NCBI RefSeq assembly: GCF_016907755.1
Contig: NZ_JAFBCN010000001.1
Coordinates: forward strand, 124,001 to 188,000
Source: Cellulosimicrobium cellulans
GTDB taxonomy: Bacteria > Actinomycetota > Actinomycetes > Actinomycetales > Cellulomonadaceae
Length of the DNA stretch: 64,000 nucleotides
Direction of reading: 5' to 3'
The position numbers and the translations under genes are program-made. Positions 25,883 through 34,414 of this stretch are shown piece after piece (positions within the stretch are counted from its first letter, which is position 1; the number at the start of each line of letters is the position of its first letter). Under the pieces are notes generated by a model. The model did no database searches. It worked only from the letters and a program-made list of their open reading frames with translations, and was not told the DNA's origin.

Positions 25883-28800
25883 ATGAGACATCGACCCAGC
25901 ACGTCGAACCGCACACCCGCCGGGGCGCCGCAGCGCCGGCTCCGCCTGCTCGCCGCGACCGCGGCGGCGACGGCCCTGCTCGTCCCGCTCGGCCTGACGA
26001 CCACCGCGACGGCGGCGCCCACCGTGCTGTCCGCCGGGAAGCCGACGGCCGCGAGCAGCAACAACTCGCCGTACCTGTCCGGCAACCTCACCGACGGCAA
26101 CCAGGGCACCTACTGGGAGTCGACCAACAACACGTTCCCGCAGTGGGCGCAGGTCGACCTCGGCGCGGCCGCCACGGTCGAGGACCTCGTGCTCAAGCTC
26201 CCGACGGGCTGGGAGACGCGCAACCAGACCCTCAGCGTGCAGTCCAGCACGGACGGCTCGAGCTTCTCCACGATCAAGGCGTCACAGGCGTACGCGTTCA
26301 ACCCCGCGTCGGGGAACACCGTGACGGTCGACGTGCCGGACACGTCCGCCCGCTACGTGCGCGTCCAGATCACCGCGAACACGGGCTGGCCCGCGGGCCA
26401 GCTCTCCGAGCTGGAGGTGCGCGGCACGGCCGGCAGCACCGACCCGGGCGGCCCCGGCGACCCGGGCGACCCGGAGCCCCCGACCGGCACCAACCTCGCG
26501 CTGAACAAGCCGATCGAGGGGTCGTCGACGGAGTGGCAGTTCGTCGCGAAGAACGCGAACGACGACAGCACCTCGACCTACTGGGAGGGCGCGGGCGGCC
26601 AGTACCCAAGCACGCTCACCGTGTCCCTGGACTCCGCGACGCAGCTCACGAACGTCGTCGTCAAGCTTCCGCCGGCGTCCGCGTGGGGCCCGCGCACCCA
26701 GACCTTCGAGGTCCAGGGTCGCGCGACCGCGACCGGCGCGTGGCAGACGCTCAAGCCGTCGGCGGGCTACCCGTTCTCCCCGACGTCGGGGAACACGGTG
26801 ACGGTCCCCGTCACCGGGACGGCCAAGGACGTGCGCCTGCGGTTCACCGGCAACACCGGCTCCGGCAACGGCCAGGTCGCCGAGCTCCAGGTGTTCGGCA
26901 CCGCCGCGCCCAACCCGGACCTCGTCGTCACGAGCGTCACGGCGACCCCCGCGTCGCCGCTGGAGTCGCAGGCGATCACGCTGTCGGCGGTCGTCAAGAA
27001 CATCGGCACGCAGGCGTCGGCCGCGACCGACGTCGCGTTCACGCTCGACGGCCAGACGGTCGCGACGAAGCCGGTCGGCGGCCTCGCGGCGGGCGCCCAG
27101 GCGACCGTCACGGCCGACGTCGGCGCCCGTCCCGCCGCGAGCTACGCGATCGGCGCGGTCGCCGACGCGGGCGGCACGGTCGCGGAGCAGAACGAGGGCA
27201 ACAACGGGTACGCGAACCCGACCCCGCTCGTCGTCACCGCCGTCCCGAGCTCCGACCTCGTCCCGACCCTCACGTGGTCGCCGAGCAACCCCGCCGCGGG
27301 CAGCACGGTGACGTTCTCCGCGACGATCGCCAACCAGGGCAACGTCGCGACCTCCGCGGCCGCGCACGGCCTCACCGTGACCGTGACGAACAAGGCGACC
27401 GGCGCCGTCGTGCGCACCCTCACGGGGTCCGCGAGCGGCGCGATCGCCGCGGGCGCGAGCAGCGCGAGCGTCAACCTCGGCACGTGGACCGCCGCGAACG
27501 GCAACTACGACGTGAAGGTCGTCGCCGCGCCGGACTCCACCGAGGTCGCCGCGAAGCAGGCCAACAACACCGCGACCCGACCGCTCTTCGTCGGGCGCGG
27601 CGCCAACCTGCCGTTCGACACGTACGAGGCGGAGGACGGCGTCACGGGCGGCGGCGCGACCGTGCTGGCGCCCAACCGCGTCGTCGGCGACCTCGCGGGC
27701 GAGGCCTCGGGCCGGCGCGCGGTGACGCTCAACCAGACCGGCGCGTACGTCGAGTGGACCACCAAGGCCCCGACGAACACCCTGCTGACCCGCTTCTCGA
27801 TCCCCGACTCGGCGGGCGGCGGCGGGACGAACGCGACTCTCGCGATCTACGTCGACGGCCAGTTCCTCAAGAACATCGACCTCACCTCGCGCTACGCGTG
27901 GCTGTACGGCAACGAGACCAACCCGGGCAACCAGCCGGGCCAGGGCGCGCCGCGGCACGTCTACGACGAGGCGAGCACGCTGCTCGGCACGACCGTCCCG
28001 GCGGGCTCGAAGATCCGCCTCCAGAAGACGGCGAGCAACACGAGCCAGTACGCGATCGACTTCGTCGACCTCGAGCTCGCGACGCCGCAGGCGAACCCGA
28101 ACCCCGCGCAGTACACGCAGCCCGCGGGCTTCACGCACCAGGACGTCCAGGCGGCGCTCGACAAGGTCCGCATGGACGCCACGGGCACGCTCAAGGGCGT
28201 CTACCTGCCCGCCGGCGACTACCAGACGTCGAGCAAGTTCCAGGTGTACGGCAAGGGGGTCGACGTCGTCGGCGCCGGGCCGTGGTTCACGCGGTTCTTC
28301 GCGCCGCAGGGCCAGGAGAACACCGACGTCGGCTTCCGTGCCGAGGCGAGCGCGAACGGCTCGACGTTCCGCGACTTCGCGTACTTCGGGAACTACACCT
28401 CGCGCATCGACGGCCCGGGCAAGGTCTTCGACTTCGCCAACGTGAAGAACATGACGATCGACAACATCTGGGTCGAGCACATGATCTGCATGTTCTGGGC
28501 GTCCAACATGGACGACTCGGAGGTCACGAACTCGCGCATCCGCAACACGTTCGCGGACGCGATCAACATGACCAACGGCAGCGCGAACAACCACGTGCAC
28601 AACAACCAGGCGCGCGGCACGGGCGACGACTCGTTCGCGCTCTTCGCGGCCACCGACAACGGCGGCAGCGGGCAGCGCGGCAACGTGTTCGAGAACCTCA
28701 CGTCGACCAACACGTGGCGCGCGGCGGGCCTCGCGGTCTACGGCGGCCAGGACAACACGTTCCGCAACATCTACATCGCGGACACCCTGGTCTACTCGGG

Positions 28801-29272
28801 CGTCACGATCAGCTCGCTCGACTTCGGCTACCCGATGGAGGGCTTCGGCCCGGCGCCCACCGTGTTCGACGGGCTCACCGTCGTGCGCTCCGGCGGGCAC
28901 TTCTGGGGCGACCAGGTGTTCGGGGCCGTGTGGATGTTCTCGGCGTCCAAGTCGTTCGGGAACATCCAGGTGAACAACCTCGACGTCATCGACCCGACGT
29001 ACTCCGGGATCATGTTCCAGACGAACTACGTCGGCGGGCAGCCGCAGAACACGTTCCAGAACCCGACCTTCACCAACGTCACCATCACGGGGGCGAAGAA
29101 GAGCGGCGACCAGTACGACGCCAAGTCCGGCTACGGCATCTGGGCCAACCCGATGCCGGAGGCCGGACAGGGCCCGGCGGTCGGCACGGCGACGTTCACC
29201 AACCTCACGTTCTCGGGCAACTTCCGGGACATCGAGAACACGACGTCGACCTTCACCATCACGCGCAACTGA
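25883..29272 (+). CDS. Secreted GH87 alpha-1,3-glucanase (mutanase/mycodextranase) with carbohydrate-binding domains
   Basis: 1129 residues. Signal peptide to about residue 45; two F5/8C (discoidin/CBM32-like) domains at about 47-185 and 203-340; two CARDB-like domains at about 345-450 and 457-570; a CBM6/35-like domain at about 575-735; then the right-handed beta-helix catalytic domain. GH87 enzymes use three Asp; here Asp892 in ADAINM and Asp915-Asp916 in GTGDDS have the 23- and 24-residue spacing I recall from the Paenibacillus enzyme (1045/1068/1069). It hydrolyses alpha-1,3-glucan of fungal walls or dental-type mutan outside the cell. ATG 25883 has GAGGA upstream and starts the signal peptide. 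Confidence 0.87.
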   Translation: MRHRPSTSNRTPAGAPQRRLRLLAATAAATALLVPLGLTTTATAAPTVLSAGKPTAASSNNSPYLSGNLTDGNQGTYWESTNNTFPQWAQVDLGAAATVEDLVLKLPTGWETRNQTLSVQSSTDGSSFSTIKASQAYAFNPASGNTVTVDVPDTSARYVRVQITANTGWPAGQLSELEVRGTAGSTDPGGPGDPGDPEPPTGTNLALNKPIEGSSTEWQFVAKNANDDSTSTYWEGAGGQYPSTLTVSLDSATQLTNVVVKLPPASAWGPRTQTFEVQGRATATGAWQTLKPSAGYPFSPTSGNTVTVPVTGTAKDVRLRFTGNTGSGNGQVAELQVFGTAAPNPDLVVTSVTATPASPLESQAITLSAVVKNIGTQASAATDVAFTLDGQTVATKPVGGLAAGAQATVTADVGARPAASYAIGAVADAGGTVAEQNEGNNGYANPTPLVVTAVPSSDLVPTLTWSPSNPAAGSTVTFSATIANQGNVATSAAAHGLTVTVTNKATGAVVRTLTGSASGAIAAGASSASVNLGTWTAANGNYDVKVVAAPDSTEVAAKQANNTATRPLFVGRGANLPFDTYEAEDGVTGGGATVLAPNRVVGDLAGEASGRRAVTLNQTGAYVEWTTKAPTNTLLTRFSIPDSAGGGGTNATLAIYVDGQFLKNIDLTSRYAWLYGNETNPGNQPGQGAPRHVYDEASTLLGTTVPAGSKIRLQKTASNTSQYAIDFVDLELATPQANPNPAQYTQPAGFTHQDVQAALDKVRMDATGTLKGVYLPAGDYQTSSKFQVYGKGVDVVGAGPWFTRFFAPQGQENTDVGFRAEASANGSTFRDFAYFGNYTSRIDGPGKVFDFANVKNMTIDNIWVEHMICMFWASNMDDSEVTNSRIRNTFADAINMTNGSANNHVHNNQARGTGDDSFALFAATDNGGSGQRGNVFENLTSTNTWRAAGLAVYGGQDNTFRNIYIADTLVYSGVTISSLDFGYPMEGFGPAPTVFDGLTVVRSGGHFWGDQVFGAVWMFSASKSFGNIQVNNLDVIDPTYSGIMFQTNYVGGQPQNTFQNPTFTNVTITGAKKSGDQYDAKSGYGIWANPMPEAGQGPAVGTATFTNLTFSGNFRDIENTTSTFTITRN

Positions 29273-29295
29273 CGCCCCTCCGCACCACGCCTGAC

Positions 29296-29327
29296 GCCGC
29301 AGCCCGCCTCACGAGGCGGGCTGCGGC
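29296..29327. terminator. Bidirectional terminator overlapping a stop codon
   Basis: A perfect 14-base stem (29296-29309 with 29314-29327) around CACG, placed between the GH87 gene and the convergent oxidase gene. Its centre includes the stop codon of the latter, whose last codons (QPAS) are thus part of the stem. Confidence 0.8.
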
Positions 29328-29890
29328 GCGCGCGCCGCGCCCAGTCCGGTCGACGGCGCGTCGGCACCGAACCGCCACCGCATCGCCGTGTGCTCGGCGC
29401 CGCGCGCGTACGCGAAGACGACGTCCGGCCGCACGGCGAACACGTACGCCTCCCCGCCGCCGCCCGGCGTGTCCCAGAACGCGCCGTCGCGCACCTCGAA
29501 GTGCCAGTCGTACTTGCAGCGCCACCGCTCCGCGAGGCGGTGCAGGATCGCGTCGTCGGTGACGCGCACCGCGTCGCCCTCCACCACGACGTCCATGCCC
29601 TCCTCGTACCGGTTGGCCCCGGTCGTGAGGACGACGTGCGGGTTCGCCGCGAGGTTGCGCGCCTTGCGCTCGTCGGGGCCCGTGCAGAAGAACAGCGCCC
29701 CGTCGGCCGTCACGGTGAGCAGCGGCGTGACGTGGGGCCGCCCGTCGGGCCGGACCGTCGACACCCACGACACCCCCGCGCGCTCGAGCGCCTCCCGGAC
29801 GGCGGACCACGGCACCCGTGGCGCCTCCGGCGTGCTGTAGGCGGCGAGCAGGTCGCCGTGGTCGACGGTCGGGGCGGGCGTCTCGGTCAT
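29309..29890 (-). CDS. Pyridoxamine 5'-phosphate oxidase-family (FMN/F420-binding split-barrel) protein
   Basis: 193 residues. The split-barrel core is visible as VSWVSTVRPDGRPHVTPLLTVTADGALFFCTGPDERKARNLAANPHVVLTTG, typical of the PPOX-class proteins that bind FMN or F420. True PdxH C-terminal motifs for pyridoxamine phosphate are absent, so a general flavin or F420 oxidoreductase is likelier than vitamin B6 synthesis. An ATG at 29890 begins MTETPAPTVD with AGGAGC upstream. Monocistronic, convergent with the GH87 gene. Confidence 0.85.
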   Translation of the reverse strand: MTETPAPTVDHGDLLAAYSTPEAPRVPWSAVREALERAGVSWVSTVRPDGRPHVTPLLTVTADGALFFCTGPDERKARNLAANPHVVLTTGANRYEEGMDVVVEGDAVRVTDDAILHRLAERWRCKYDWHFEVRDGAFWDTPGGGGEAYVFAVRPDVVFAYARGAEHTAMRWRFGADAPSTGLGAARAPQPAS

Positions 29891-30129
29891 GGGTGCTCCT
29901 GTCGAGGCTCGTCGGACGTCGGGGTCGACCGCCCGCTGGCCCGGAACTCATCGGTCGTCCCCGTCGGGCCCTCGCGCGTTCGACCAGAGCCCCGTGCACC
30001 GTCCCAGGGACCCGTGCCCGCGCCGAGTACGGGTCGACGAGTTCACCCGCTCGCACTGAGAGCCTCGTCCAGCGGTCCCGGTAGAGTTCCGAGCAACAGC
30101 GGCGGGGGTCCTGGAAAGAAGTGCACACC

Positions 30130-32193
30130 ATGCGTACCCCTGCGCGCGTCGGCCTCGTCGCCGCGCTCTCGCTCGTCACGTCGACGTTCGTCGGAGTCCA
30201 GCCTGTCGTCGCCTCGACCATCGCGGCCGCAGACCTGCCTGGTCTGCTCACGGTCGCCACCGAGACGACCTCCCCGTCGTACGACCGAGACCGGTTCGAG
30301 CACTGGATCGATGCCGACGGGGACGGCTGCAACACTCGCTACGAAGTGCTCGTCGCCGAGGCCGTGACCCCACCGACCGTCTCCGGCTCGTGCACGCTGA
30401 CCGGCGGCTCGTGGGTGTCGGTCTACGACGGTGTCACGACGACCAGCATCGAGGACCTGCAGGTCGACCATGTCGTCGCGCTCGCCGAGGCCTGGCGATC
30501 CGGCGCTTCCGCGTGGACGGACGAGCAGAGGCAGGCCTTTGCGAACGACCTCGACGTCCCGTACGCGCTCGCAGCCGTCTCGGGTGCGTCGAACCAGGCG
30601 AAGTCGGACAACGACCCGGCTGAGTGGCAGCCCACCGACGTCGGGAACCGCTGCGAGTACGTCACCGCGTGGGCCCTGGTGAAGTACCGGTGGTCGCTCG
30701 CCGTGGACCAGCGGGAGATGGACGCGCTCACGTCCGCCCTGTCCGGAGGCTGCGGAGCGCAGGTGGTGACGCTCCCCGCCACGATGATCAGAGCGGTCCC
30801 GGAGCCCCCGGTGGATCCGGGGCAGACCGTGATCGCCCCCTTCGCCGACGGGACGACCCGTCTGTCCGGTTCGACACGGTACGAGACCGCGCTCCAGGCG
30901 TCGAAGCGATACGCGGCCGGGGTGCCGGCGGTGTTCGTGGCGACCGGGTCGGACTTCCCCGACGCCCTGTCCGCCGCGTCGGCGGCCGCCCGGGTCGGCG
31001 GCCCCCTCCTGCTGACGCCGCCTGGCTCGCTCCCCGCGGCGGTACAGACCGAGATCGTGCGGCTCGCACCGAAGAAGATCTACGTCGTCGGTGGTCGTGG
31101 TGCGGTGAGCGACGCGGTGCTCTCGACGCTCCGCAGTATCGCCCCGGCCACTCGGCTGGGCGGGGCGTCTCGCTACGAGACCGGCCTGGGCATCGTCGAC
31201 GCGACGTTCCCGACCTCGGCGCACGCGATCATCGCGACCGGACGGTCCTTCCCGGACGCGCTCGCCGCGACCGGAGCAGCCGGAGCGCGCCAGGTCCCGG
31301 TGATCCTGGTCGACGGTCTCCAGCCCCGCGTCAGTCCCGCGACGCTCAGCACGCTGCACCGGCTCGGCGTGACGAGTGTCGCGATCGCCGGAGGTTCCGG
31401 TGCCGTCAGCACGGGCATCGCGGACCAGCTCCGCGCCGACGGGATGGCCGTCTCCCGCTACGGCGGAGCGTCTCGGTACGACACCGCGGCGCTCGTCAAC
31501 CAGGCGTACTTCCCGCCCGGGTCGACGACCACGGTGTTCCTCGCGACCGGCACCGACTTTCCCGACGCGCTCGCCGGGGCCGCCCTCGCGGGCCGTCTCG
31601 CCGCCCCGCTGTACGTCACCTCGCGTGCATGCACTCCCGAGGCGACGCGCAACGCCGTCGCCTCGCTCGGCGCGTCGAAGCGGGTCGTGATGGGCGGTGC
31701 CGGTGCGGTCAGCGACGCCGCGGCGGCGAACCTCGGATGCATGTCCTCGTCGGCGCCTACCATCGCGGGCTCGGCCGTCGTGGGGTCCACGCTGACCGCG
31801 CGGCCGGGCACGTGGACCGCCGGGACGTCGTTCTCCTACCAGTGGCTCGCGAACGGCGCCACGATCTCCGGAGCGACCGCATCCACGCTGGCCGTGACCG
31901 CAGGACAGCACGGCAAGCGCATCTCGGTGCGTGTCACGGGTGCGAGGTCCGGGTACGTGTCCGCGTCGGCCACGTCCTCCTCCACGGCGACCGTCGTCTA
32001 CCCGCAGCGGACGCCCCCGGTGGACATCCGGAACTGCCCGTCCTGGGCTCCGATCAAGGGAAACCACTCCTCCTCCGGCGAGTGGATCTACCACGTCCCC
32101 GGTGGGCGGTCCTACGCCGACACGAACCCGGAGGAGTGCTTCACCACGGAGGCTGCCGCGGTCGCGGCCGGGTACCGCAAGTCGAAGGTCTGA
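30130..32193 (+). CDS. Secreted HNH-type nuclease with cell-wall-binding repeats and sunset domain
   Basis: 687 residues. After the signal peptide (to about 34) comes a DUF1524/HNH-like nuclease: DADGDGCNTR, then VDHVVALAEAWRSGA (Asp113-His114) and SDNDPAEWQP (159-168), with paired cysteines. Three CWB2 repeats (about 243-545) have the pattern RLSGSTRYETA, FVATGSDFPDALSAA, YVVGGRGAVSD. An Ig-like domain (about 545-625) and a C-terminal sunset-type domain with IYHVPGGRSYADTNPEECF follow. It likely degrades external DNA or RNA while held at the wall. GTG 30121 is an alternative start; ATG 30130 leaves a better distance from GGAAAG. Confidence 0.85.
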   Translation: MRTPARVGLVAALSLVTSTFVGVQPVVASTIAAADLPGLLTVATETTSPSYDRDRFEHWIDADGDGCNTRYEVLVAEAVTPPTVSGSCTLTGGSWVSVYDGVTTTSIEDLQVDHVVALAEAWRSGASAWTDEQRQAFANDLDVPYALAAVSGASNQAKSDNDPAEWQPTDVGNRCEYVTAWALVKYRWSLAVDQREMDALTSALSGGCGAQVVTLPATMIRAVPEPPVDPGQTVIAPFADGTTRLSGSTRYETALQASKRYAAGVPAVFVATGSDFPDALSAASAAARVGGPLLLTPPGSLPAAVQTEIVRLAPKKIYVVGGRGAVSDAVLSTLRSIAPATRLGGASRYETGLGIVDATFPTSAHAIIATGRSFPDALAATGAAGARQVPVILVDGLQPRVSPATLSTLHRLGVTSVAIAGGSGAVSTGIADQLRADGMAVSRYGGASRYDTAALVNQAYFPPGSTTTVFLATGTDFPDALAGAALAGRLAAPLYVTSRACTPEATRNAVASLGASKRVVMGGAGAVSDAAAANLGCMSSSAPTIAGSAVVGSTLTARPGTWTAGTSFSYQWLANGATISGATASTLAVTAGQHGKRISVRVTGARSGYVSASATSSSTATVVYPQRTPPVDIRNCPSWAPIKGNHSSSGEWIYHVPGGRSYADTNPEECFTTEAAAVAAGYRKSKV

Positions 32194-32211
32194 CGAGACG
32201 GCGCTCACGGC

Positions 32212-32242
32212 GCACCGGGACGCGGTCGCGTCCCGACGGTGC
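32212..32242 (+). terminator. Hairpin after the nuclease gene
   Basis: GCACC-GGGACGC and GCGTCCC-N3-GGTGC form a 12-base-pair stem with a small bulge and a GGTC loop, 19 bases after the stop. Confidence 0.6.
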
Positions 32243-32308
32243 GGCGTCACCGGGGTGTGACACAGTGGGAACCAGCCCCCGACGTCGACCGGAGACCGCC
32301 GCGCCCCC

Positions 32309-33361
32309 ATGACCTCGACCCCGACCGAGCACGCCGTGACCCAGCGACCCCACCGGGCGGCCCGGATCGAGGACCGGTGGCGCGCCGTCGTCTCCCGGTT
32401 CCAGAAGGCGCGCGGGTGGCGCCCCCGCGTCGAGCCGTTCGCGGGGTACGGGACCCCGCGGCGCGTGCGCGTGCTGGCGCGCGTGCTCCTCGCGAGCCCC
32501 GCGTTCGACCCCGCGCTGCACGAGCGCGAGTCCGCCGACCGGCGCGGCTGGCGCTACTTCTTCACCGCCCCCGCGCCGCGCGAGGAGGTCCGCGTGCACG
32601 TCGGCGACGCGACCGTCGACCTCGTCTCCGACCGCAGCGGCTACCTCGACGCGACGATCGACGTCGCTCTCGCCCCCGGCTGGCACGACGTGACGTTCCG
32701 TCCGTCGTCGGGAGCGGTCGCGACGGGTCGCGTGCTCGTCGTCGCGGACGGGCGCCGGCTCGGCGTCGTGTCCGACATCGACGACACCGCGATGGTGACC
32801 GCGGTCCCCCGTCCCCTCATCGCGGCCTGGAACACGTTCGTGCGGCACTCGAGCGCGCGCGTGCCCGTGCCCGGGATGGCCGCCCTCTACCGCGGGATCG
32901 CGACGACGCGCCCCGGCACGCCGTTCGTCTACCTGTCGACGGGCGCGTGGAACACCGCCGCGAACCTGCGCCGCTTCCTCCAGCGCCACGGGTTCCCGCC
33001 CGGCCCGCTCCTGCTCACGGACTGGGGCCCGACGAACACCGGCTGGTTCCGCAGCGGGCCGGAGCACAAGGACACGTCGCTCGACCGCCTCTTCCGCGAG
33101 CTGCCCGACGTCGACTGGCTGCTCGTGGGCGACGACGGCCAGCACGACCCGGACATCTACGCGCGCGCCGCGCGCCGGCACCCCGACCACGTCGCGGCCG
33201 TCGCGATCCGCGAGCTCACGCCCGCGCAGCAGGTCCTCGCCCACGGCTCGCCGCTGCCGGCGCCCGGCAGCCTGTCCGGCGAGGTGCGCGGCGTCCCGAC
33301 GGCGCACGGCCCCGACGGCGACGCACTCACCCGGGCCCTCGCCCGGGCTCTGCGCCGCTAG
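32309..33361 (+). CDS. App1-like (DUF2183) phosphatase, HAD-related
   Basis: 350 residues. An N-terminal beta domain (about 40-155) precedes the App1/DUF2183 domain: VVSDIDDTAMVTAVPRP carries the DxDxT catalytic motif, and YLSTGAWNTAANLRRFL, KDTSLDRLF and LVGDDGQHDPDIY complete the HAD site. Fungal App1 is a phosphatidate phosphatase; bacterial homologues are assumed to act on lipid phosphates, but this is not shown here. It is cytoplasmic by lack of signal peptide. It is followed after about 80 bases by an unrelated anchored protein. Confidence 0.85.
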   Translation: MTSTPTEHAVTQRPHRAARIEDRWRAVVSRFQKARGWRPRVEPFAGYGTPRRVRVLARVLLASPAFDPALHERESADRRGWRYFFTAPAPREEVRVHVGDATVDLVSDRSGYLDATIDVALAPGWHDVTFRPSSGAVATGRVLVVADGRRLGVVSDIDDTAMVTAVPRPLIAAWNTFVRHSSARVPVPGMAALYRGIATTRPGTPFVYLSTGAWNTAANLRRFLQRHGFPPGPLLLTDWGPTNTGWFRSGPEHKDTSLDRLFRELPDVDWLLVGDDGQHDPDIYARAARRHPDHVAAVAIRELTPAQQVLAHGSPLPAPGSLSGEVRGVPTAHGPDGDALTRALARALRR

Positions 33362-33442
33362 GACGCGCCGACGAGTCCTCGCTCGCCGGGCCGCCCGGCG
33401 CGCCGGGGTGCCACGCGTCGTCGCGGGTGATTGCCTGAGGGG

Positions 33443-34294
33443 ATGACGACGCCCGACCTGCCCTTCCCCACTCCCGACCCCGAACCCGAGCGGCCGCGGC
33501 GGACCTGGCCGTGGATCGTGCTCACGATCGTCGCGGTGGTGGTGATCGGTGTTGTCGTGTGGCTCGTCAACCGCCCGACGGAGGACGCGCCCGCGGCGGA
33601 GACCCCGACCGCGACGGAGTCACCGAACCCGTCGCCGACGGACACGGGCACCCCGACCGACGACACGTCGACGCCCGCCGCCGAGGGCTGCCCCGCGGCG
33701 GGCGACGGCGTCCCCGCGGGCGCGGGCACGCACGAGATCGTCGACGTGGACGGCGACGGCCGCCCGGACACCGCGTGGCTGACCGGCGGTACGGACCGCG
33801 CGTTCGGGATCACGACGGCGTCGGGCGCGACGTTCTCCGCGCCGATCGAGTCCGCGAGCCCCGTCGCGGCGAGCGCGATCGTCCAGCTCGTCGCCGCGGG
33901 CGACGCCACGGCACCGATCGCGCTCGTCGACACGGGCCGCGAGGTCCTGCTGTTCTCCGCCGCCGACTGCGCCGTGACCCCGACGCAGAACGCCCAGGGC
34001 GAGCAGTACACGTTCGACAAGGGATTCACCGGGTTCGGCACGGGCGTCGGCTGCACGGAGGTCGACGGGGAGCTGCACCTCGCGGGCCTGAACGCCGTGT
34101 CCGACGACGGCACGTCCTTCACCGTGTCGCGCACCTTCGTCGACCTCGACGCGGGCGCGCAGACGGCGACGAACGGCGAGGAGGAGACGGTGGCGCAGGA
34201 CGCCGCCGCGGACGACCCGGTCGTCACGACGGCCCAGGAGACCACCTGCGGCGACCTGGTAGCGGGCCACGACGGCCCGGTAGAGCCCCAGTAG
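33443..34294 (+). CDS. Membrane-anchored extracytoplasmic protein with FG-GAP-like motif
   Basis: 283 residues. A cytoplasmic proline-rich N-terminus, one transmembrane helix (TWPWIVLTIVAVVVIGVVVWLV, about 24-43), a Thr/Pro/Glu-rich linker and an exported domain of about 190 residues. The domain has EIVDVDGDGRPDTAWL, an FG-GAP/VCBS-type calcium-binding-like repeat, and four cysteines (EGCPA, ADCAV, VGCTE, TTCGD) that could pair. No catalytic motif recognised. ATG 33443 is preferred over TTG 33431. A long hairpin follows. Confidence 0.7.
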   Translation: MTTPDLPFPTPDPEPERPRRTWPWIVLTIVAVVVIGVVVWLVNRPTEDAPAAETPTATESPNPSPTDTGTPTDDTSTPAAEGCPAAGDGVPAGAGTHEIVDVDGDGRPDTAWLTGGTDRAFGITTASGATFSAPIESASPVAASAIVQLVAAGDATAPIALVDTGREVLLFSAADCAVTPTQNAQGEQYTFDKGFTGFGTGVGCTEVDGELHLAGLNAVSDDGTSFTVSRTFVDLDAGAQTATNGEEETVAQDAAADDPVVTTAQETTCGDLVAGHDGPVEPQ

Positions 34295-34299
34295 CCGCC

Positions 34300-34352
34300 G
34301 AGCACGACGTTGCTGTCGTTATCGGGCTGATAACGACAGCAAGGTCGTGCTC
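34300..34352. terminator. Long hairpin between convergent genes
   Basis: Arms of 24 bases (34300-34323 and 34329-34352) pair with one mismatch around GGGCT. The stem core TTGCTGTCGTTATC is noticeably less GC-rich than its surroundings. It lies six bases after the anchored-protein stop and 62 before the convergent membrane-protein stop, so it can serve both. Confidence 0.75.
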
Positions 34353-34414
34353 GACGGGGAGCGGCGTCGTGGTCGGCGGCGAGCGGTGGAACGGCGTCGG
34401 GCGCCGGACGGCCG

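Noticed and set aside
26282-28900. Long minus-strand frame opposite the GH87 gene
   Set aside because: Arginine/valine-rich shadow of the catalytic and binding domains, with no motif or start signal.
29309-29890. True pyridoxamine phosphate oxidase (PdxH)
   Set aside because: Only the general split-barrel core is present; the substrate-binding C-terminal motif of PdxH is missing.
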